A DNA stretch of 6,981 nucleotides from Synechococcus sp. CPC35 (GTDB taxonomy: Bacteria > Cyanobacteriota > Cyanobacteriia > PCC-6307 > Cyanobiaceae): the NCBI GenBank assembly GCA_002684175.1, contig NYUU01000031.1:1-6981 (forward strand), in the 5' to 3' direction. Shown here piece after piece: positions 1-5,473 of this stretch. Position numbers and translations under genes: made by a program. Under the pieces are notes generated by a model. It was not told where the DNA came from, did no database searches, and worked only from the letters and a program-made list of their open reading frames with translations. Within the stretch, counting starts at the first letter, position 1, and every line of letters starts with the position of its first letter.

Positions 1-200
1 AGATCTGCGATAAGGTCTCGAAGTAAGGAGCATTTGCTTTGATCACCTTGCGCTTCAGCAAGTGCAAGAGCGAATTCAAGTTTCTCCAGTTGGTGACCCC
101 CTTCCAAATAACCAGAACGTTTCGAAATCTCTAAATCCTGAAGAGTTGTGGATGCCTGGGATGATTTGAACGCATCTGAGGCATGGATGGTGAGTGCCAT
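1..200 (-). CDS. Partial hypothetical protein, 5' end only
   Basis: An open frame on the minus strand starts with ATG at 200 and runs without a stop to the left edge, giving 66 residues of an incomplete protein that begins MALTIHASDAF. The start is supported by a good Shine-Dalgarno-like sequence (AAGAAAGG) five bases upstream. The visible part is soluble, with no signal peptide or membrane segment; residues about 30-66 (from GYLEGGHQLEKLEF onward) look helical and rich in Leu, Glu and Ala. I do not recognise the family. The gene lies 37 bases downstream of the coiled-coil gene on the same strand, so the two may be co-transcribed. That it is a real gene is fairly likely given the start and ribosome site; its function is unknown. 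Confidence 0.6.
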   Translation of the reverse strand, partial: MALTIHASDAFKSSQASTTLQDLEISKRSGYLEGGHQLEKLEFALALAEAQGDQSKCSLLRDLIAD

Positions 201-205
201 GGTTG

Positions 206-213
206 CCTTTCTT
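206..213 (-). promoter_or_regulatory. Ribosome binding site of the left-edge gene
   Basis: Read on the minus strand this is AAGAAAGG, ending five bases before the ATG at 200. It is the clearest Shine-Dalgarno-like sequence I noticed in the window and is the main reason for accepting the partial gene and its start. Confidence 0.5.
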
Positions 214-237
214 TTTATTTTGGCACCCTCGGTACCC

Positions 238-555
238 CTATGCGACCTGGGAATACTCCGAAGACAGGGATTCATCATCTGATTGCATGGGCAATGCTTC
301 CGATTCATGGTCGGCAGTTGAGGTTTCACTGCTCTCAAGCAACTCGCGCGTTTCACGCAGAAGAGACTCGATCCCATCCAGGGTTGCCCGCTCGTCATCC
401 GCAACACAGGTCGCATCCTTCAGCTGCTGTCGCAGCTGAATCTCCATGACCTCCTGACGCTGCTCAAGCTTCACAAGCCGCTGAGTCAGAGCTGTGATGG
501 TCTGAGCAAGCTCTTCTGCGGTGCGAGTGATCCGGAAAGAAACAGACGACGTCAT
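238..555 (-). CDS. Small coiled-coil hypothetical protein
   Basis: A 105-residue protein starting MTSSVSFRITRTAEEL. Residues about 12-75 have heptad-like spacing of Leu, Ile and Val among Glu, Gln, Arg and Lys, which predicts a long helix or coiled coil, perhaps as an oligomer. The last 30 residues are acidic and Ser-rich and probably disordered. There is no signal peptide or membrane segment, so it should be cytoplasmic. I do not recognise a named family. The frame stays open upstream to 765, but that part runs antisense into the AbrB-family gene and reads as low-quality sequence, so I chose the ATG at 555; an ATG at 570 would add five residues. Neither start has a strong ribosome site. It is divergent from the AbrB-family gene and probably co-transcribed with the gene at the left edge. 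Confidence 0.65.
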   Translation of the reverse strand: MTSSVSFRITRTAEELAQTITALTQRLVKLEQRQEVMEIQLRQQLKDATCVADDERATLDGIESLLRETRELLESSETSTADHESEALPMQSDDESLSSEYSQVA

Positions 556-637
556 CGCAAAAGAATGCATTTGACAGATGACAACACAGCACCGTCCCTG
601 CCTCAAGATCAAGCTGGACATCTCTTCCCGTTGATTC

Positions 638-1153
638 ATGCCCTCATTGGCGACTCTGTTGCTGTACCTATTGGCGGGCACTGCCGTTGGAATGCTGGCC
701 CTCCTCAGTGGAATCCCCGCGGCACCTCTGGCCGGAGCACTGGTGGGAGCAGGATTCCTCAGCATGAGTGGTCAGCTCGAGCCGGCAACCTGGCCGAGCG
801 GAACCCGAACCGCTCTGGAAATCGGAATTGGAACGGTGATCGGTACAGGTTTGCGACGGACATCGCTTGAACAGCTGCAGAGTCTCTGGAAACCGGCACT
901 GCTGATCACCCTGACGCTGGTGCTCACTGGGATCGTGGTCGGTCTTTGGAGCAGCAGGCTGCTTGGAATCGATCCGCTGGTTGCACTTCTTGGCGCTGCT
1001 CCCGGGGGCATCAGCGGCATGAGCCTGGTGGGGGCCGAATACGGAGTCGGTGCCGCAGTGGCCGCACTGCATGCCGTTCGTCTGATCACCGTGCTGCTTG
1101 TGCTGCCTGTTGTGGTGCGACTGCTGCTGCCTGAGAACGTGGGAAAACCGTGA
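638..1153 (+). CDS. AbrB-family membrane protein, single-repeat form
   Basis: A 171-residue, very hydrophobic protein matching one repeat of the membrane family AbrB (Pfam AbrB, sometimes labelled 'putative ammonia monooxygenase'; unrelated to the transcription factor AbrB). About six membrane segments are visible, roughly at residues 3-22, 25-42, 58-71, 86-106, 113-131 and 145-165. The family-like glycine-rich stretch GGISGMSLVGAEYGVGAA lies at about 123-140, followed by a helix containing HAVRL. The E. coli protein is about twice as long and is a tandem duplication, so this one may work as a homodimer or with a partner. Its substrate is not established. ATG 638 is the first usable start because an in-frame stop lies at 632-634; the ribosome site is weak. 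Family call fairly sure, function unknown. Confidence 0.82.
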   Translation: MPSLATLLLYLLAGTAVGMLALLSGIPAAPLAGALVGAGFLSMSGQLEPATWPSGTRTALEIGIGTVIGTGLRRTSLEQLQSLWKPALLITLTLVLTGIVVGLWSSRLLGIDPLVALLGAAPGGISGMSLVGAEYGVGAAVAALHAVRLITVLLVLPVVVRLLLPENVGKP

Positions 1154-1170
1154 TCCGGCCGATCACTTAG

Positions 1171-1200
1171 CTCTGGACAGAGCCGCTCTGGACAGTGCGG
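1171..1200 (+). repeat. Two-copy 15-bp direct repeat
   Basis: CTCTGGACAGAGCCG at 1171-1185 is followed directly by CTCTGGACAGTGCGG at 1186-1200. The first ten bases are identical; two of the last five differ (AGCCG against TGCGG). It lies in the short spacer between the AbrB-family gene and the next gene and overlaps the possible terminator hairpin. Confidence 0.6.
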
Positions 1201-1205
1201 CTTTG
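1178..1205 (+). terminator. Possible hairpin terminator after the AbrB-family gene
   Basis: CAGAGCCGC (1178-1186) can pair with GCGGCTTTG (1197-1205), a nine-pair stem with one G-U pair around a ten-base loop. It begins 24 bases after the stop codon at 1153. The T run after the six-pair core is only three bases, so as a Rho-independent terminator it is weak; it could instead stabilise the mRNA 3' end. Confidence 0.3.
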
Positions 1206-1239
1206 ATCGATAGCTTTGGCAGACATCCATGTCAATGTC

Positions 1240-1647
1240 ATGCGTCGCTCCGGTCCTCTGCTGACCCTGTTGACCCTTGCCCTGTTCGGTGCATTGATCG
1301 GTAACAACCAGGCGGCCAGGGCCGGTAGTGACACCGAAGTCAAAGGGGCAAAGATTTATTGCTTCATGCGCTCCAGTGGCAACGATCACAAGGTGAGCTG
1401 GAATGCCGCCTACGCCGTGATCAAGCGCCAGAAGCCATCACTTCTCAAAACCTCTCCGCAGCATGCCTCAGTCATGATCACCGAAGCGGTGGTTCATGAT
1501 CCGGGCAAATTCCCCGACTGTGGTCAGTTCCTCGGAGACCTGTTCGGTGGAACTTCCAGTGATGCTTCAACCACCTCCTTTGACCCCACCGTTTCAACGT
1601 CAAGCAAATTCAACGAATCGGGCGGCGACGATCGTTACGGGTATTGA
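1240..1647 (+). CDS. Small exported protein of a cyanobacterial unknown family
   Basis: A 135-residue protein with a clear Sec signal peptide: positive start MRRSG, hydrophobic core LLTLLTLALFGALIG, and a likely cleavage after ARA near residue 28. The mature part carries a compact domain (from about KGAKIYCFMRSSGNDH to CGQFLGDLFGG) with two cysteines, in IYCFMR and PDCGQF, which may form a disulphide in the periplasm or lumen. The last 30 residues are Ser, Thr, Asp and Gly rich and probably disordered. It resembles a cyanobacteria-restricted family that I recall as DUF6554; I could not check the number. The frame opens earlier with TTG at 1216, but ATG 1240 places the signal peptide correctly. 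It lies upstream of the lipoprotein gene, probably in the same transcript. Function unknown. Confidence 0.72.
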   Translation: MRRSGPLLTLLTLALFGALIGNNQAARAGSDTEVKGAKIYCFMRSSGNDHKVSWNAAYAVIKRQKPSLLKTSPQHASVMITEAVVHDPGKFPDCGQFLGDLFGGTSSDASTTSFDPTVSTSSKFNESGGDDRYGY

Positions 1648-2029
1648 TTGCCGCTGGATCAGATCCACCGTTGCTGCCGCAGCTCTTTTCCTTGCGGGCT
1701 GTCAGTCCGAACCAACTGTTCAAATATCCAGCTCTCCGGCCAAAACAGTCGGGAGCTGTCTGGAACGTTTTGAGGCCGAATCGATTGATCAGTCTCTTCT
1801 GATCTGCAACAAGGCGATCTCTGATTCACCGGATCAACCGGAACTGCTCAGAGACCGATCAGTGCTGCTGACGATCGCTGGAAAGACCCAGTCAGCCTGC
1901 ATTGACGTCACCAACGCCCTGACTCTGCTTGATCGTTCCTCGGGCATGGTTGATCCGATGCTGCGTCACGAACTGCAGGTGCGTCAGGCAACCTGCAGAC
2001 AGTTCCGCACCATGGCGGGCAAGGACTGA
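1562..2029 (+). CDS. Putative lipoprotein with TPR-like region
   Basis: The convincing part runs from about 1646 to 2029: a charged stretch CRWIRST, a hydrophobic core AAAALF and the lipobox LAGC at about 1691-1702, so the mature protein should be lipid-anchored through that cysteine. The mature part is about 110 residues, with four further cysteines and helices (AESIDQSLLICNKAISDSP, then ELLRDRSVLLTIAG) that look like TPR-type repeats. The start is uncertain. The nearest canonical ATG in this frame, at 1562, overlaps the upstream gene by 86 bases and gives an unusually long, Pro-rich leader; TTG 1580 is an alternative. A non-canonical ATT at 1643, overlapping the upstream stop codon, would give a normal lipoprotein signal. 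The 3' end overlaps the convergent helicase gene by 46 bases. Lipoprotein nature fairly likely; function unknown. Confidence 0.6.
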   Translation: MLQPPPLTPPFQRQANSTNRAATIVTGIDCRWIRSTVAAAALFLAGCQSEPTVQISSSPAKTVGSCLERFEAESIDQSLLICNKAISDSPDQPELLRDRSVLLTIAGKTQSACIDVTNALTLLDRSSGMVDPMLRHELQVRQATCRQFRTMAGKD

Positions 2030-3597
2030 CGACGAAGAGCAACCCGATTAGGCCCCAGCAGAACCTCGATCCGTTCAGCCTTGCTGACCAGAAGCCCGTC
2101 CACGAGCTGATCGGCAGGTCCAAGCTCCATCCAGTGACATGTGAGCCCACCGTCCATTCCGAGTCGATGACAACGATCCTCTGCCTGGGCAAGGTCACCT
2201 GGAGTCCATGGCCGCTCGAGCAAAATCACATGTCTGGCCCGGTGCAGTGTGTACCCCAGAGCCCCGGTGCCATAGGTGGCCAGCAAAACGTCACTGCGTC
2301 CACGTTGAAATCGATCGACGGCAATCTGCCGTTCGGCGGGGCGCTGCTGACCGGTGAGCAGTTCGCCCCCCAGCTGTTGATGAAGCAAGCGCAAGGGTGC
2401 CAGAAACGCACTGAACAGAACCACCGCTTCTCCCTTCAGGCGCAGTTCAATCAGCAACTGCCGAACGCTTGGCAACTTGAACTCGGCTGCGATCTGACGC
2501 ATGGACGTGAGCACAGCCAGCGGTTCCGCATCCGACCGCACCAGACCCAAACCGGCTCTGCGGCGATAGTCCTCCACAACAAGATCAACCCGATGAGAGA
2601 AACCGATCATCTCGGCGGAGCTGAGACTGACCTGATGAGAACGGCGTTGCTTAGGCGGTAGATCAACCACCTGAGCTTTGCGTCGATGCAGGATCAATGG
2701 ACGCGTCAGTCGCCGCAATTCCGTGAGCTGGCTGGCTCCCGCAGCCTGCCAGCGCCTGCCGGTGCGACCCTCCTGCCAGTGACCCTGGCAGTAGCGCTCC
2801 TCGAAGTCCTGCTGATCTCTTGCAATCGGATGATCGATCGCAGCAAGAAGTGGATAAAGCTGGGAAGGGCGACCGTTTTTCATCGGTGTACCCGTGAGCA
2901 TCCAGATGGCACGCAGACGAGGATGGCGCGCCAGTCGAAGCAGTGCTCTGGTTCGCTGAGCCGTCAGGGACTGGGCGTAATGCGCCTCATCCACGAGCAA
3001 TACCGTGCCGGCTTCGGGCAGACCATCGGGGAGCTTCGCCCAGCTCACCAGATCAATCCTCAGATCCAGGGCATCGGATTCACGACGCCAGTGAGGATGG
3101 AGACCCACTGGCGCCACCACCATCAATCGCATCTCGACACAGCGGATCATGGCGCGAGCCGCCAACAGCGCCGTGAGCGTTTTGCCAAGCCCCATCTCAT
3201 CGGCAAGAACGGCTCCACGGCGCGCAAGCAGCCAACGCACACCGGAGCGCTGATGCGGCAGAGGCTGCCGGCCATCGGGGAGGCAGTCCTTGAGGTCGGC
3301 TGCGGCGACAAGCTCCCGATGCAAGGGCATCGGTGGCAGGGGGTGGCGATGCCAATCAATCCACTTGCTGAGGCCATCGGTCACCACAAAGCGATCGCCA
3401 AGCTGCTGCTGCAGGGGATCAACGGCCGCCAAAGGAAATTCCCAGCCGTTTCTGGCACCTTTCCAACGACCACGGGGCCTGATGCGACGCAGTTGGGCCT
3501 GGGTGACGGCATCAAAGGGACTGACCACCTGGATCAATCCGGATGGCGACAGATCAAGACAACAACGGGCAGAGCCTGAAATCGTGTTTTTCGCCAA
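1984..3597 (-). CDS. SNF2-family DEAH helicase with HARP-like N-terminus
   Basis: A 537-residue SNF2-type ATPase expected to translocate on DNA in the cytoplasm. Visible motifs: Walker A DEMGLGKT (133-140), motif Ia VVAPVGLHPHW (160-170), Walker B DEAH (203-206), motif III LTGTPMKN (234-241), motif IV VVLFSAF (392-398), motif V GALGYTLHRA (445-454), and motif VI QAEDRCHRLGM (471-481), where SNF2 proteins usually end in IGQ. Residues about 14-72 (from LDLSPSGLIQ through GRWKGARNGWEF to GDRFVV) resemble the HARP domain of SMARCAL1-type annealing helicases. It is compact for the family. The start is TTG at 3597: an in-frame stop lies at 3613-3615 and there is no ATG before the HARP-like region. 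It is divergent from the HNH gene and overlaps the lipoprotein gene tail to tail. Likely role: remodelling branched or forked DNA in repair; a part in defence cannot be excluded. Confidence 0.88.
   Translation of the reverse strand: MAKNTISGSARCCLDLSPSGLIQVVSPFDAVTQAQLRRIRPRGRWKGARNGWEFPLAAVDPLQQQLGDRFVVTDGLSKWIDWHRHPLPPMPLHRELVAAADLKDCLPDGRQPLPHQRSGVRWLLARRGAVLADEMGLGKTLTALLAARAMIRCVEMRLMVVAPVGLHPHWRRESDALDLRIDLVSWAKLPDGLPEAGTVLLVDEAHYAQSLTAQRTRALLRLARHPRLRAIWMLTGTPMKNGRPSQLYPLLAAIDHPIARDQQDFEERYCQGHWQEGRTGRRWQAAGASQLTELRRLTRPLILHRRKAQVVDLPPKQRRSHQVSLSSAEMIGFSHRVDLVVEDYRRRAGLGLVRSDAEPLAVLTSMRQIAAEFKLPSVRQLLIELRLKGEAVVLFSAFLAPLRLLHQQLGGELLTGQQRPAERQIAVDRFQRGRSDVLLATYGTGALGYTLHRARHVILLERPWTPGDLAQAEDRCHRLGMDGGLTCHWMELGPADQLVDGLLVSKAERIEVLLGPNRVALRRQSLPAMVRNCLQVA
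3391..3398. repeat. HIP1 octamer GCGATCGC
   Basis: One copy of the palindrome GCGATCGC, the core of the highly iterated palindrome common in many freshwater cyanobacteria, lies inside the helicase gene. I saw no other copy, which fits a lineage that is not enriched for it, such as marine Synechococcus. Confidence 0.5.
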
Positions 3598-3609
3598 CCG
3601 CCAACTCTT

Positions 3610-3637
3610 ATTTTAGGGACCAAAAGGCTGCAAGCAA
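3610..3637 (-). promoter_or_regulatory. Possible promoter of the helicase gene
   Basis: On the minus strand a -10-like TAAAAT (3610-3615) lies 12 bases before the TTG start, with a weak -35-like TTGCTT (3632-3637) 16 bases upstream. Transcription would begin very close to the start codon, so the mRNA might be nearly leaderless. The -35 box matches the consensus poorly. Confidence 0.3.
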
Positions 3638-3699
3638 GAACTGAAAATCAACTTTTACATCTCAATCAAAATAATCCTGAAAATGCAGTCTTCGACACA

Positions 3700-3727
3700 T
3701 TGACGATCGCACCATCCACGCCAAAAT
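3700..3727 (+). promoter_or_regulatory. Possible promoter of the HNH gene
   Basis: TTGACG (3700-3705) is followed after 16 bases by CAAAAT (3722-3727), about 20 bases before the ATG at 3749. It lies in the AT-rich divergent spacer 3598-3748. That spacer also holds the direct repeat CTGAAAAT at 3641-3648 and 3677-3684, which could be a regulator half-site or chance. Confidence 0.35.
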
Positions 3728-3748
3728 CTTAATAACCGATTCACTCGG

Positions 3749-4144
3749 ATGCATAACAGGGATGCAGTTTTTCTCGACGAACTCTGTCCCAAATTACGTG
3801 TTCGACGCTGGCGTCAATCTCTTCATGCACAAACAGGAAAAAGTTGCATTTACTGCGGGCGCAAATCTGAGTCTATTGATCACATTCTTCCAAGGGCAAA
3901 AGGCGGCATGAGTGTGACCGAAAACTGCGTGCCCGCCTGCCTCTCATGCAATGGCCACAAATCAGACCTTGAAGTCTTCGACTGGTATCGCCGTCAGCGT
4001 TTCTATGACCCACGACGGGCAATGGCAATACGAGCCTGGATGGATGGGGATCTTCGCCTTGCGCTGCGTCTGCTGCAGTGGGCAGAACCCGATCACCCGA
4101 TCGACCCCTCCAACGATCTGCCTGTCGTCTGCCAGCCCGCCTGA
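3749..4144 (+). CDS. HNH endonuclease
   Basis: A 131-residue protein with a complete HNH nuclease fold in its first 75 residues. Two zinc-binding cysteine pairs, CIYC (33-36) and CLSC (64-67), frame the catalytic part: D44-H45 in SIDHILPRAKGG, N59 in TENC, and N68-H70 in CNGHKS. Such enzymes cleave DNA using one metal ion. The C-terminal half (about 75-131) is helical, rich in Arg, Trp and Leu, has no motif I recognise, and may bind DNA or a partner. It is cytoplasmic, with no signal peptide. The ATG at 3749 has only a weak ribosome site. It is divergent from the SNF2 helicase and stops three bases short of the convergent small gene. Stand-alone HNH proteins of this kind are frequent in cyanobacteria; whether this one serves repair, restriction or a lost mobile element is not clear. 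Confidence 0.85.
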   Translation: MHNRDAVFLDELCPKLRVRRWRQSLHAQTGKSCIYCGRKSESIDHILPRAKGGMSVTENCVPACLSCNGHKSDLEVFDWYRRQRFYDPRRAMAIRAWMDGDLRLALRLLQWAEPDHPIDPSNDLPVVCQPA

Positions 4145-4147
4145 GCA

Positions 4148-4360
4148 TCACCAGACCCGGCAGACCTCTGGAGAATGGTGCCTCAGGCAGATCGTCGCCT
4201 GATCAGCTGGATTTTCAGGGGCGATGAGGGCCGCACCAGTCACCACGCCCAGGGCGAGAATGCATTTGAGTACGACGTCAGAACGCTCGGATTGCTGCAG
4301 ACCGGATTGCCGCAGACCGGATTGCCGCAGACCGGATTGCCGCAAAGAAGAATCAGCCAC
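4148..4360 (-). CDS. Small secreted or anchored protein with repeat N-terminus
   Basis: About 70 residues. The C-terminal half has a hydrophobic segment (CILALGVVTGAALIA) like a signal peptide or anchor, then a short tail with two cysteines ending CLRHHSPEVCRVW. I have the impression that a short tail of the form C-x-x-H...C-x-V-W recurs in small picocyanobacterial proteins; this is memory, not a search. The N-terminal half is three copies of LRQSG plus a variant LQQSE, encoded by the 15-bp tandem repeat, and is unusually long for a signal-peptide n-region. No ATG exists in this frame: GTG 4360 is chosen, TTG 4384 and TTG 4345 are alternatives. The stop lies three bases from the HNH stop, which fits the compact layout. 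The opposite strand is also open across the repeat but looks less protein-like. Function unknown. Confidence 0.5.
   Translation of the reverse strand: MADSSLRQSGLRQSGLRQSGLQQSERSDVVLKCILALGVVTGAALIAPENPADQATICLRHHSPEVCRVW
4288..4344. repeat. 15-bp tandem repeat, 3.8 copies
   Basis: Unit CGGATTGCCGCAGAC: copies at 4288-4302 (one change, GCTGC for GCCGC), 4303-4317, 4318-4332 and a partial 4333-4344. The copies are almost identical, so the expansion is probably recent. Fifteen bases are five codons, so copy-number change keeps both strands in frame: LRQSG units on the minus strand, GLPQT units on the plus strand. Each unit also holds a small inverted repeat, CGG-ATTG-CCG. Confidence 0.9.
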
Positions 4361-4392
4361 ACCAACCGAAACAGACCAATACAAACGTACTG

Positions 4393-5334
4393 ATGCTTCC
4401 TGACCTCGTCAACCGCTCCACTCCCCTGCCCAGGAATGCCAGGCTGCTTGTGCTAGGTGCCGGCTACAGCGGACGCTGCCTGGCCAGGCTGGCCAGATCA
4501 CACGGCACTCCAGTGCTGTGCACCCGTCGTTCGCTGGATCGACCCGACGCAGATCTGGTTTTTGACAGCTCCGAAGGGCTCTTGCCGGATTCTGGGGCCC
4601 TGAAGGAGGTGACGCATCTGCTCAGCACGATTCCGCCCGATCAAGATGGTAGTGATCCCGTTCTTTCAACCCTTCTGCCAACCCTGAAGAGGATGCCTTT
4701 GCAATGGGTGGGCTACTTGTCCACAACGGGGGTGTATGGCGATCGAAACGGTGAATGGGTGTCAGAAGACGACACGCCTGATCCGATTCTGGAACGCAGC
4801 CGGCGCCGACTGGACTGTGAACACTCCTGGCAGGCTTCGGGGCTGCCGGTTCAGATCCTGCGTCTGCCAGGGATCTACGGGCCGGGTCGGTCCGTTCTGA
4901 ATGGGCTACGTCAGGGATCAGCCCGACTGATCGAAAAACCAGGACAGGTGTTCTGTCGCATTCATGTCGAAGACATTGCCGGGGCCTGCTGGCATCTGAT
5001 CAAGCGCTCCGCCGAGGGGCAACGACCTGCCGTGGTGAATGTGGTCGATGACTGTCCCGCCGCAACGGCCGACCTGTTGCGCTATGCCGCAGGACTGCTG
5101 GGCTGCTCCCCTCCGGAGGCGATGCAGTTCGACGCCATCCAATCCACCATGAGCGCAATGGCGCAATCGTTCTGGAGTGAAAACCGCCGGGTGAGCAACC
5201 GGCTTCTGACTGGAGATCTTGGTTACAACCTGCTACACCCGGATTACCGAGCTGGACTCAAGGATTGTCTGAACCAGGACTCAGTCACTGATCATGACCT
5301 TCAGACTCCGGTTCCCCGATCAGCCAGCGGTTGA
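4393..5334 (+). CDS. NAD-dependent epimerase/dehydratase family protein (extended SDR, YeeZ-like)
   Basis: A 313-residue extended short-chain dehydrogenase-type protein. The Rossmann nucleotide-binding motif GAGYSG lies at 22-27 within LLVLGAGYSGR, and TRRS (44-47) follows the second strand, where the cofactor ribose or phosphate is read. Family features: LSTTGVYGD (109-117) with the likely active-site Tyr115, RLPGIYGPGRS (157-167), and IHVEDIAG (190-197). The usual SDR lysine four residues after the tyrosine is absent (Asn119). This resembles E. coli YeeZ-type predicted epimerases, whose substrate is not established as far as I know. It probably acts on a nucleotide sugar or related metabolite in the cytoplasm. 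The ATG at 4393 is the first start that keeps the full Rossmann strand; no clear ribosome site precedes it. The last 17 codons overlap the convergent 62-residue gene. Confidence 0.85.
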   Translation: MLPDLVNRSTPLPRNARLLVLGAGYSGRCLARLARSHGTPVLCTRRSLDRPDADLVFDSSEGLLPDSGALKEVTHLLSTIPPDQDGSDPVLSTLLPTLKRMPLQWVGYLSTTGVYGDRNGEWVSEDDTPDPILERSRRRLDCEHSWQASGLPVQILRLPGIYGPGRSVLNGLRQGSARLIEKPGQVFCRIHVEDIAGACWHLIKRSAEGQRPAVVNVVDDCPAATADLLRYAAGLLGCSPPEAMQFDAIQSTMSAMAQSFWSENRRVSNRLLTGDLGYNLLHPDYRAGLKDCLNQDSVTDHDLQTPVPRSASG

Positions 5335-5473
5335 AATCAAACCCGTCTCCTGAATCGGGCACAGGCAGACCGACATCCTCGAGAAAACGGGCCCAGTTCA
5401 GTTCCAGCCACTGATAACGAAGCCCGGTTGCCAAACCCAGCAGCAGCAAACCAAGCAGCAACAGTCGCAACAC
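5285..5473 (-). CDS. 62-residue single-pass membrane protein
   Basis: A small protein starting at GTG 5473: VLRLLLLGLLLLGLATG forms one membrane helix (about residues 2-18), followed by a conserved-looking soluble tail with aromatic and acidic residues (YQWLELNWARFLEDVGLP, then GFDFNRWLIGEP). The frame is open further upstream to 5641, but that part is antisense to pdxA, and the GTG is the first start that gives a sensible membrane protein. An AGGG lies about ten bases before it. The protein would sit in a membrane with the tail probably cytoplasmic or stromal-facing; orientation is uncertain. It overlaps the epimerase tail by 50 bases and its start is four bases from the pdxA start on the other strand. 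I believe similar small proteins sit beside pdxA in other Synechococcus, but cannot check. Function unknown. Confidence 0.6.
   Translation of the reverse strand: MLRLLLLGLLLLGLATGLRYQWLELNWARFLEDVGLPVPDSGDGFDFNRWLIGEPESEGHDQ

Noticed and set aside
571..576. Perfect TTGACA upstream of the AbrB-family gene
   Set aside because: No -10-like sequence lies 15-19 bases downstream (the place reads GTCCCT), so I do not call a promoter.
556..765. Upstream extension of the coiled-coil gene to 765
   Set aside because: The added 70 residues are antisense to the AbrB-family gene, rich in Arg, Pro and Ala, and the coiled-coil part begins cleanly at ATG 555.
1216..1239. TTG start at 1216 for the exported protein
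   Set aside because: It would put eight extra residues before MRRSG; ATG 1240 gives a standard signal peptide.
2134..3579. Long plus-strand open frames opposite the helicase (2134-2661 and 2686-3579)
   Set aside because: Their products show no domain, signal or sensible composition and are explained as antisense shadows of the SNF2 gene, whose motifs are unmistakable.
4288..4344. CRISPR-like array
   Set aside because: The 15-bp units are directly contiguous with no spacers, so this is a simple tandem repeat.
4175..4393. Plus-strand 72-residue open frame whose TGA overlaps the epimerase ATG (TGATG)
   Set aside because: The stop-start overlap looks like coupling, but the protein is low-quality sequence with GLPQT repeats produced by the tandem repeat. 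The minus-strand frame has a hydrophobic segment, a cysteine-bearing tail and a stop three bases from the HNH stop, so it is the better gene. It cannot be fully excluded.
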